Made by a program: the position numbers and the translations under genes. A stretch of DNA of 64,000 nucleotides from Oceanithermus profundus DSM 14977. GTDB lineage: Bacteria; Deinococcota; Deinococci; Deinococcales; Marinithermaceae. The DNA lies in NCBI RefSeq assembly GCF_000183745.1, contig NC_014761.1, forward strand, positions 1,364,001-1,428,000, written 5' to 3'. Shown one piece after another: positions 46,587 through 53,062 of this stretch (position 1 is its first letter; each line of letters opens with the position of its first letter). The notes beneath the pieces are model-generated. The model saw only the letters and a list, made by a program, of their open reading frames with translations, was not told the origin of the DNA and searched no databases.

Positions 46587-48028
46587 TTCAACCCTCCCGG
46601 CTGGCTTCCCGGATCCAGCAACGTGCCGCGCATCTCCATGGGCTGCGCCAGCACCCAAAGCGTCAAGACCACCAACAACACCAGGTAGGCGAACATCGGC
46701 AACGCCGCGCGGAGGCGGCCGAGCTTGCGCGCGCGGGCGAAGACCGCGTAGGCCGAACCCATCAGGCCCAGGTAGAGGATCCCCACCTGCAGAGGGTAGA
46801 GCAGGTTCTCCGGCACCAACGCGGCGAGCTGCCAGTTGGGCTCCCCCACGGGCAGGCCCAGGTTGCCCAGCGCCTGCTGCGTCACGGGAACGATCGTGGC
46901 CCAACCCGTCAGGAAGTGGTAGGCGTAGTGCCCGGCCCACATGGCGAAGGTCAGCGGCAGAAAGGCCGCCCCCCACCGGCGCAGCGGGGCGAGTCCGGGG
47001 TCGCGCAAACCCGCGATGCGGTCGGAGAGGCGGGCCACCAGCCACGTCAGCCCCAGACCCGCGCCCACCCAGAGCACGAAGGCCAGCATCAGCAGCAACG
47101 CTTCGCTTTGCGTCCGCAGCAGCGCCGCGGCCTTCTCGGCCAGGTCGTAGTACGCGGGGATCATCGCGAACGCGTTCATGAACCCGGCAAAGAAGAGCAG
47201 CAGCCCAAGGAAAACGTAGTCCAGGCGATAACGTGCGCCCGTCCACTCGCGGGCGGGGCTGCGCGTCTCCCAGGTCACGTTGTCGTAGGGGCAGGCGCGC
47301 ACGCAGTTGAAGCAGAGGGTGCAGTCGAAGTTGCTCTCGATCTGCGGGGCGTACAGCTTGGTCTCGCAACCCGGGTAGCGAGTGCCCTCGGCATCGGTGT
47401 TGAAAGCCAGCGGCAACGGCCCTTCGGCGGCGTCCACCCGGCCGTTGACGCAGTAGTGCCCTTCGCAGTCCAGGCAGACCTGGCGGTCCCGGACGCCGAT
47501 GCGGGTGGGGCTGGCGGTGGAGAGGGTGAAGTTGAAGTTGCCCAGCGGGCACACGTACTTGCAAAACGTGCCTGCGGGGAACAGCGTGTCGATCACCAGC
47601 GCCGCACCGAAGTAGCCGACCATCAACCACGCCGTCAACCAGGGGCTGGCCCAGAGGTCGAAGTATTCGTAGGCGAAGAGGTAGACCAAGGTAAAGGCGA
47701 TGACGAAGTACTTGTTCCGCAGCGCCAGCGGCCAGGAAAGCCGGGGCGCGAACCGGCGCAGCCGCTCCGTGAGCCCGCGGGTCAGCATCAGCGGGCAGGC
47801 GCTGCAGAACAGGTTGCCGAGCACCGCGATGACCAGGACCAGCAGCCCCCGATAGTGCAGCCAAACCGACACGGTCGCCAGGTTCTTGGGCGCCAGCTGC
47901 CGGCCGACGAAGCCGTCGTAGATGGCCAGCGCGGCGAGCAGCAGCAGGGGCAGCTGCAGCGCAAAACGGCTGTAGCGCCAACGGACGAATCGTCCGACGA
48001 TGGGCAGTCGCAACAGGTCGATTCGCAA
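46583..48028 (-). CDS. NapH/NosR/CcoG-like membrane polyferredoxin
   Basis: 481 residues with about 10 transmembrane helices. Cysteine motifs: LFCSACPLMLTRG, FCKYVCPLGNF, QVCLDCEGHYCVN and FDCTLCFNCVRACPYDN, the last a complete CxxCxxCxxxCP 4Fe-4S cluster site. The CxxxCP pair in transmembrane loops is characteristic of NapH, NosR C-terminal and CcoG proteins. It should move electrons across or along the membrane. Start is taken as TTG 48028, 11 bases after the previous stop; a nearby TTG 12 bases on is possible. The partner substrate is not evident. Confidence 0.85.
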   Translation of the reverse strand: MRIDLLRLPIVGRFVRWRYSRFALQLPLLLLAALAIYDGFVGRQLAPKNLATVSVWLHYRGLLVLVIAVLGNLFCSACPLMLTRGLTERLRRFAPRLSWPLALRNKYFVIAFTLVYLFAYEYFDLWASPWLTAWLMVGYFGAALVIDTLFPAGTFCKYVCPLGNFNFTLSTASPTRIGVRDRQVCLDCEGHYCVNGRVDAAEGPLPLAFNTDAEGTRYPGCETKLYAPQIESNFDCTLCFNCVRACPYDNVTWETRSPAREWTGARYRLDYVFLGLLLFFAGFMNAFAMIPAYYDLAEKAAALLRTQSEALLLMLAFVLWVGAGLGLTWLVARLSDRIAGLRDPGLAPLRRWGAAFLPLTFAMWAGHYAYHFLTGWATIVPVTQQALGNLGLPVGEPNWQLAALVPENLLYPLQVGILYLGLMGSAYAVFARARKLGRLRAALPMFAYLVLLVVLTLWVLAQPMEMRGTLLDPGSQPGGLK

Positions 48029-48039
48029 CGGGGCCCCCT

Positions 48040-48396
48040 TTACCGGATCGTAAAGCGAACTTCCTTGACGTACTTCTTCCCCTGCCGGTCCTTGGCCGTG
48101 ACGGTCAGGATCCAGTCGCCGCGCATGTTGAGATCGAAGTCGCGCACCCGCCAGACGCCGTCCTCGTCGCGGCTCGCCTCCGCCTCCACGGGAATCATGC
48201 CCGCGTGGGTCATGTCCCCCACCACCTTGACGCTCACCACGTCCAGCGAGGCCGGGATGCGGACGGCGATCAACGACGGCCGCACCTGGGGAGGCCAGGG
48301 GGTGATGGACACGTCGGCGTCCAGGGGTTCGGCTTTCGTGGGTTTGCAAGCCGCCAGCAGCAGGACCAGCGTCACGAACAGGGCTGCGCTTCGCAT
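48040..48396 (-). CDS. YtkA/FixH-like lipoprotein
   Basis: 118 residues. The lipobox LLLAACKP near residue 17 indicates a lipoprotein. The remaining 90 residues form a single beta domain (VSITPWPPQVRPSLIAVRIP, GDMTHAGMIPVEAEASRDEDGVWRV, GDWILTVTAKD) of the YtkA-like type, with a Met-His pair (GDMTHAGM) that resembles copper-binding sites. With the next gene it parallels the FixG-FixH/CcoG-CcoH or Nos-type accessory pairs. The identity as a copper chaperone is inferred. Confidence 0.78.
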   Translation of the reverse strand: MRSAALFVTLVLLLAACKPTKAEPLDADVSITPWPPQVRPSLIAVRIPASLDVVSVKVVGDMTHAGMIPVEAEASRDEDGVWRVRDFDLNMRGDWILTVTAKDRQGKKYVKEVRFTIR

Positions 48397-48443
48397 CCGC
48401 CCCAGCTTAGCACCCTCACGCGCGGAAACGATGAAGCCGCCGG

Positions 48444-48449
48444 TAAAAT
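48444..48449 (+). promoter_or_regulatory. Thioesterase -10 box deciding a GTG start
   Basis: TAAAAT, 7 bases before GTG 48457. The ATG at 48448 lies inside the box, so the GTG is the better start. Confidence 0.6.
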
Positions 48450-48456
48450 GAGCCCC

Positions 48457-48876
48457 GTGGACCCGCTCGCCGAATTTCCCATCGTGGTCGAGGTGGACGT
48501 ACGTTACCGCGACCTCGACACCTTCAACCACGTCAACAACGCCGTGTACCTCACCTACTTCGAGCAGGCCCGGGTGGCCTACTTTGCGGAGCTGGGGTGG
48601 ACCTCTCGGGACGACAGCGTCGTGGTGGCGCGCGCCGAGGTGAACTACCGGCGCGCCATCGTGCTGGGGCAGAAGGTCCGGGTCGGTTGCCGCGTCGCCC
48701 GCTTCGGAAACAAGAGCTACACGATGGAGTACCTGGTTCTCGCCGACGGCGAACCCGCTGCGGACGGTGTAACCGTGCAGGCCTACGTCGCCGGCGGACG
48801 CGGGGCGCCCCTGCCCGACGAACTAAAACAACGCATCCTCGCCGTCGAGGCACGGGTAGGGCGCAAACCCGCCTAG
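48457..48876 (+). CDS. Hotdog-fold acyl-CoA thioesterase (4HBT/YbgC-like)
   Basis: 139 residues. The opening VEVDVRYRDLDTFNHVNNAVYLTYFEQARVAYF carries the catalytic-site Asp in RYRDLDTFNHVNN, the hallmark of the YbgC/FadM subfamily. VARAEVNYRRAIVLGQKV follows. It hydrolyses acyl-CoA thioesters; the substrate is unknown. GTG 48457 is preferred over ATG 48448 by the leaderless -10 spacing. It stands alone between divergent and repeat regions. Confidence 0.9.
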   Translation: MDPLAEFPIVVEVDVRYRDLDTFNHVNNAVYLTYFEQARVAYFAELGWTSRDDSVVVARAEVNYRRAIVLGQKVRVGCRVARFGNKSYTMEYLVLADGEPAADGVTVQAYVAGGRGAPLPDELKQRILAVEARVGRKPA

Positions 48877-50137
48877 CCGTTCCAGCCCTTTACCCCAGCG
48901 GCCACCCTGGGCCGGTCCTGACCTTTCATCATCCCGAAGGGGACTGCGAGGCAAGTGAGATTCGGGTTCGTGGAGGCAAGTCCCAAGCCTGTGAGCCGCG
49001 CGCGTCACGCCTCCGGACTCGATCCGGGGCCTGTCCTGGGCTTGATCGGGGATCGCGCGGGAACCGCTGGATCAAGCCTTACTAACTCAACGCGCGCGGC
49101 GAGGTTCCGGATCTCGGAAACCTGCGGTTTCCTCGTCCGGAACGACGGGTTTTTCCTGTATATAACTCTATTGTTTCGTCACCCCGGATAAGCGCCCGAT
49201 GGGCGCACGACGTGGACCTGTCCTGGACCTAATTCAAGGCCTGTCCCGAGCTTGATTCAGAGCCTCGCGGGTGCTGCAGTCGAACCCCACCCACTAACGT
49301 AAAGCGAGGCTACGAAGTCAGGAATCGCTCCGGGCTTAACTCGTGGTCCGCGAAAGATGCTCGCCTTCCTTGATGTGGGGAGAGGGATCGGCCATGCACC
49401 CGATCTGATACCGCCCCGTGGAAGCCGCCCGATCGCTTCTGCGCGCGCGTCGGGGTTCCGGGCCTGTCCCGGACTTGATCCGGGATCGCGCGGGCCTGCG
49501 GCCCGCTTGTCCGGAACGACGTGGGTTTCCTAATGCCGCTTCGCCCCCTTCGTCACCCCGGGCAAGCGCCCGGAGGGCGCGCGACCCGGGGTCTCGTGGG
49601 TGCAGTGAACTTCCCTCACCCCGGACGAGCGAAGCGAGATCCGGGGTCTCGACGGCCTCAGCCGCTTGTGAGGCTCCAAAGCTCCTGAATTGCGCGAGAC
49701 GAGGTTCCGGACATGTCCCGGGCTTGACCGGGACCTGTCCCGAACTTGATTCGGGATCACAGGAACCTTGCGGTTCCCTGTCCGGAACGACAGGGTTTCC
49801 TGATGCCGCCTCGCCCCCTTCGTTACCCCGGACGAGCCCCGCAGGGGCGAGATCCAGGGTCTCGCGGGCGACACGAAAAACTCCCGTCCCCCAGGAAGCC
49901 GCCTGAAGGGTGCGCGACCCGGGGCCTGCCCTGAACTCAATTCAGGGCCTGCCCTGGACGAGATTCAGGGCTTCCCCTGAACTTGATTAATGGCCCGTCC
50001 TGAACTTGATTCAGGATCGCGTGGGGCCCTAAGGAGAACCTCGACGTACCGAGCAAGCGGAACCATAAGACCCGCGAGCAGAATCAACCTTCCGCCTGCC
50101 CCGACCAAAGGGCGCTGGCGTAAAATCAAACCACCCA
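48877..50137. repeat. Palindromic repeat array B
   Basis: No gene seen in 1.26 kb. It is built of composite units: an outer GTTCCGG...CCGGAACGACG pair around an inner hairpin whose arms vary but stay complementary (GGAAACCTGCGGTTTCC near 49118; GCGGGCCTGCGGCCCGC near 49489; GGAACCTTGCGGTTCC near 49762), often followed by a T run. Between them are CTTGA-centred palindromes (TCCCGGACTTGATCCGGGA, TCCCGAACTTGATTCGGGA, CCCTGAACTCAATTCAGGG) and ACCCCGG...CCGGGGT units (near 49553 and 49619). Confidence 0.8.
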
Positions 50138-50419
50138 ATGGAACCAGCGGTTTATATCCTTGCGAGCCGGAAAAACGGGGTGCTATACATCGGCGTTACC
50201 GCTGTACTCAAACGGCGTGTTTGGGAGCACAAAGAGGGCATTGGATCTGCGTTCACCAGGAGGTACGGCGTCCACAAACTGGTGTACTTCGAAGCGCACC
50301 CCACCATGGAATCGGCCATCTCCCGCGAGAAGCAGCTCAAGAATTGGAAGCGCGCCTGGAAGATTGCTCTCATCGAATCCGCCAACCCCGATTGGGACGA
50401 CCTCTGGGGAGAGCTCTGA
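50138..50419 (+). CDS. GIY-YIG family endonuclease
   Basis: 93 residues: a single GIY-YIG domain. AVYILASRKNGVLYIGVT holds the two signature strands (the first Tyr-Ile, then LYIG). KRRVWEHKEG gives the conserved Arg and His, and AISREKQLKNWKRAWKIALIE the family end with the metal-binding Glu. It belongs to the small UvrC-like/YhbQ-type group. A TAAAAT box lies at 50121-50126. It stands alone between two large palindrome arrays, which suggests that it either travels with or acts on them; no such activity is proven. Confidence 0.9.
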   Translation: MEPAVYILASRKNGVLYIGVTAVLKRRVWEHKEGIGSAFTRRYGVHKLVYFEAHPTMESAISREKQLKNWKRAWKIALIESANPDWDDLWGEL

Positions 50420-51506
50420 TAAATTTAGCTCAACCTCCATAACATGAACGCCTAAACACCGTAGTTCGCCCGCGAACCCAGCATCAATGGGGGCATGTAC
50501 TTAATACCGTTCGCCTGTGTAGCCACTCCGCTTCGAAGTCGTGGCCACGCACTTGGGGCCCGGGATCGCGTCGCCTTCTTCGATGTGTGCGCCATATTAA
50601 ACCAACGCGCGCAGTGGGGGTCCCGGACCTGCCCCGGGCTTGATCCGGGATCGCGCGGACGTAGTTTTAATCGCGACGCATGAGCTCAACGCGCAGCGAG
50701 GTTCCGGATCTCGGAAACCTGCGGTTTCCTCGTCCGGAACGACGAGTTTTCTTGTGGACCCACCCTTCGTCACCCCGGGCAAGCGCCCGAAGGGCGCGCG
50801 ACCCGGGGTCTCGTGGGTGCTGTTTTGTTAGAAGGCTGTGCCATGGTCGGGGCCTCCTGCAAGGTTCCGAAGCTCCTGATGAATTACGCGCTGTGAGGTT
50901 CCGGGCCCGTCCCGGACTTGATCCGGGGCCTGTCCCGGACTTGATCCGGGGCCTGTCCCGGACTTGATCCGGGATCGCGCAGGTGCTGTTTTGCTCAGGT
51001 ATAACTACCTCAACGCGCGCTGAGGGGTTCCGGATCGCGCGGGCCTGCGGCCCGCTTATCCGGAACGACGGGGTTTTTTGTGCCACCTCGCCCCCTTCGT
51101 CCCCCCCGGACAAGCTCGCACGGCGGGCTAGATGTTGGTTTTCTGGCGCAAGGCGAAGTCCTCGTCACCCCGGACGAGCGAAGCGAGATCCGGGGCCTGC
51201 CCTGGATGAGATTCAGGGTCTCGCGGGCGGGGCGAAACCCCCACCACCCCGGACAAGCGCCCACGGAGCGCGGGACGCGGAGGCTGCCCTGGACGTGATT
51301 CAGGGTTCCCATGCACCGAAAAATGTACAAACGCTGGGGGATGCAGCAGATCATGAGGCTCTTGGTTCCTGAGCCGCGCGCTGTGAAGTTCTGGATCTAG
51401 GTAAGCTGGAGCCCCGTCGGAGCAGCCGGGGGCTTTACACCCCGAAAGTCGTTGGCCGCACGAACACCGCGACTGGAACCGAAGCGGCTCCCAGAGTGTC
51501 TGGACG
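50420..51506. repeat. Palindromic repeat array C
   Basis: About 1.09 kb, no gene supported. It has the same units as array B: GTTCCGG...CCGGAAC units near 50699-50745 (inner GGAAACCTGCGGTTTCC) and 51027-51070 (inner GCGGGCCTGCGGCCCGC), both followed by a T run. ACCCCGGG...CCCGGGGT unit near 50774-50808; CCCCGGACGAGCGAAGCGAGATCCGGGG near 51167-51194. The tandem set at 50909-50977 is listed separately. Confidence 0.8.
50909..50977. repeat. Three tandem 23-base palindromic repeats
   Basis: GTCCCGGACTTGATCCGGG repeated at 50909, 50932 and 50955, each copy a hairpin TCCCGGA-CTTGA-TCCGGG(A/G) joined by GCCT. The constant 23-base period and lack of distinct spacers show short tandem duplication rather than CRISPR. 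Confidence 0.85.
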
Positions 51507-52493
51507 CTAGCCTTCCGGGTTCGGGCGGAAGGGTGTTCGCAGCCCGGCCGCGGCGATCTCGCGCGCCTCCGCAGGGGCCCAGGAGAGGGCGAGCACCCCG
51601 CGGTAGGCCCTCAAGGCGCGGTCCCGCTGCCCGGTCAGGTCGTAGAGCTGGCCCAGGCGTGCGAGCAGGTAACCCGGAAGGTATTCCGGCGTCGAAAAGT
51701 CGCCGCGCGAAACCTCTTCCATGAGCCGCACCGCGTCTTCGGCCTGTCCGGCGGCCAGGTAGACCTGCGCCGCCAGGAAGCGGGCCTCCGCCTCCCCGAT
51801 TTCCATCAGCTGGCCCAGAAGGTTGCCCCATGCGTCGTCTTCCTCGAGCCGCCAGGCCCTGTCCATCACCGCGCGCGCACGCTCGGCCTCGTTGGGCTCG
51901 AGGGGAACCGGCCCCACGGCCGCCCCAAGGCGCTCGAGCAGGACCGGGTAGTCGAGCACGTCGACGAGAACGACCGCGGCGTCCGTGTCCATCTCGGCGA
52001 GCCGGGCCGCAACCGCCGCCATGCGCTCTTCGCGAAAACCGGTTGCGGGCCCCTCCCCCGCGAGTTCGCGTACGGCACCCAAGCGCTCACGCAAACCGGA
52101 CAGGAAGCTTTCGGAGGCGTACTCCTCCGGCAAACGCGGTACGGAGAGGTATTCGACGATCTGGCGGTCGGCCTCGGTAAAGCGCCGCTTGGCCTCCTCG
52201 CCACGGGGCATGCTGCCCAGGTATTCGAGAAAGTGCTCGGCTTCGGCTTGCAGGGCTTCCGCGCGCTCCCCCAGGGCCACGAGCCCAACCCCCCGGCGGG
52301 CCGCCCACGGCTCGAGCACGAAGAGCGCGAGGTCCTGCTGGTCACGCCAGACCTTGGCCTCGAGGCCCTCGGGGCTGTACGAAGCGAGGTAGACGACCTG
52401 CGGGCTGCGGTGTTCCACCTGGCGCAGCAGGCTTACGGCGTTGTAACGAGGCTGGGTCAGGTGCAGCGGGCCCAGGCTGGGAAGCACGATCAT
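51507..52493 (-). CDS. TPR-like protein of unknown function
   Basis: 328 residues. The N-terminal 100 residues (MIVLPSLGPLHLTQPRYNAV, VVYLASYSPEGLEAKVWRDQQDLALFVLEP) form an alpha/beta unit that I do not recognise. The rest is helical, and from about residue 225 looks like tetratricopeptide repeats (ARFLAAQVYLAAGQAEDAVRLMEE, LLARLGQLYDLTGQRDRALRAYRGVL). No signal peptide. TPR proteins are scaffolds, so no reaction can be stated. It is divergent from the AT-rich island and its palindromic left flank. Confidence 0.75.
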   Translation of the reverse strand: MIVLPSLGPLHLTQPRYNAVSLLRQVEHRSPQVVYLASYSPEGLEAKVWRDQQDLALFVLEPWAARRGVGLVALGERAEALQAEAEHFLEYLGSMPRGEEAKRRFTEADRQIVEYLSVPRLPEEYASESFLSGLRERLGAVRELAGEGPATGFREERMAAVAARLAEMDTDAAVVLVDVLDYPVLLERLGAAVGPVPLEPNEAERARAVMDRAWRLEEDDAWGNLLGQLMEIGEAEARFLAAQVYLAAGQAEDAVRLMEEVSRGDFSTPEYLPGYLLARLGQLYDLTGQRDRALRAYRGVLALSWAPAEAREIAAAGLRTPFRPNPEG

Positions 52494-52805
52494 GCGCCCA
52501 TCATAGCCAGACCCGGCGAGGTCGGAAGCCCCCGGCGGAGGCGGTCGCGGGGGAAACCCTTTTTATACCGCGCTTGGGTGTAGTAAAATACCCCCAAATG
52601 GGGGATAAGCGTTCCTATTTGTTCCTGCAAGTTCATTAACTTGTGAGCGTGGTATCGCTACCAGGAGCAATACATTTTTTCACACACAAGCCATTTAGGA
52701 ACAGCTGGTGCTGTGCATATCTTCAGCACTATGCTATTACTATGCTTTCTGATAGATTTGTCGTATCTTCACGTTTTTTACCCAATATATATTTGCTATT
52801 TCCAG
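52494..52805. other. Left part of an AT-rich island
   Basis: The first 90 bases are GC-rich and ordinary; from about 52580 composition falls abruptly (TACCCAATATATATTTGCTATT and similar). CCCCCAAATGGGGG occurs at about 52590-52604. No gene is supported, since the overlapping frames through 52643-52831 have no protein character. It probably belongs to the imported segment that continues to about 53730. Confidence 0.5.
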
Positions 52806-52834
52806 TTGACACATATACCAGCATATGCTAGCCT
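52806..52834 (+). promoter_or_regulatory. Promoter of the small peptide gene
   Basis: TTGACA (52806-52811), 17-base spacer, TAGCCT (52829-52834). It gives a leader of about 65-70 bases before the peptide ATG, unlike the leaderless genes elsewhere in the window. Confidence 0.7.
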
Positions 52835-52906
52835 GAAGTCAGGCAAGGGGGAAGACCCAAAAGGGCAACCCCGGAAGCGAACGAAGAAGGAACCTTACGA
52901 AGGGGG
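52830..52906 (+). ncRNA. Structured leader of the peptide gene, class unknown
   Basis: It contains GCCTGA-AG-TCAGGC (52831-52844), then GGGGGAAGACCCAAAAGGGCAACCCC, where CCC-AAAA-GGG can be nested in GGGG/CCCC. A purine-rich stretch (GCGAACGAAGAAGGAACC) and AAGGGGGA before the ATG follow. It does not match the c-di-GMP-I or -II, preQ1, SAM or other riboswitch consensus I know. A regulatory RNA is possible but unproven. Confidence 0.4.
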
Positions 52907-52907
52907 A

Positions 52908-53003
52908 ATGATGATGAAGAAGACTTTCGCGAAACTGTTCACGCTGATCCTCAGCCTGGTGGCCCTCGGTATCGCTGCTGGTGCCAACGCAAGCTGGAAG
53001 TAA
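52908..53003 (+). CDS. 31-residue secreted peptide, possible signal precursor
   Basis: Starts with Met-Met-Met-Lys-Lys, followed by a hydrophobic core (FAKLFTLILSLVALGIAAG) and an AxA-type end, GANA-SWK. The signal-peptidase site after ANA would leave only Ser-Trp-Lys, or a slightly longer tail if cleaved earlier. AAGGGGGA lies ahead of the ATGs, and either of the first three Met codons could start it. A promoter and leader precede it, a terminator hairpin follows, and the next gene is a large membrane HD-GYP protein. The arrangement resembles secreted autoinducing-peptide/receptor pairs. Function is inference; that the frame is expressed is well supported by its signals. Confidence 0.65.
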   Translation: MMMKKTFAKLFTLILSLVALGIAAGANASWK

Positions 53004-53018
53004 AATCTTAATACCTAA

Positions 53019-53046
53019 AAATGGGGGTACTAACCCCCATTTATTT
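53019..53046 (+). terminator. Terminator-like hairpin between peptide gene and HD-GYP gene
   Basis: AATGGGGG-TACTAA...-CCCCCATT (stem 53020-53041) followed by TATTT. It would end most peptide transcripts and let a fraction pass into the receptor gene. An in-frame ATG at 53021 lies inside this stem and is not a likely start. Confidence 0.7.
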
Positions 53047-53062
53047 CATGTATTATTCAGTC

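Noticed and set aside
48448-48450. ATG 48448 as thioesterase start
   Set aside because: It overlaps the TAAAAT box; GTG 48457 gives the regular 7-base leaderless spacing.
50909-50977. Tandem 23-base repeats as a CRISPR array
   Set aside because: Copies are contiguous with a fixed period and no unique spacers, and no cas genes are near.
48955-51372. Open frames of 60-160 codons in the palindrome arrays
   Set aside because: Translation of palindromes gives Arg/Pro/Ser-rich words that recur on both strands; no coding signature except in the GIY-YIG gene.
52830-52906. Cyclic-di-GMP riboswitch before the peptide gene
   Set aside because: Tempting because of the HD-GYP gene, but the conserved GGGCAAACC, GGGACGCAAAGCC-type segments of class I and the class II pseudoknot are absent.
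53021-53062. Start of the HD-GYP protein at ATG 53021
   Set aside because: This ATG lies inside the terminator stem; the starts at 53048 or 53063 are more plausible.
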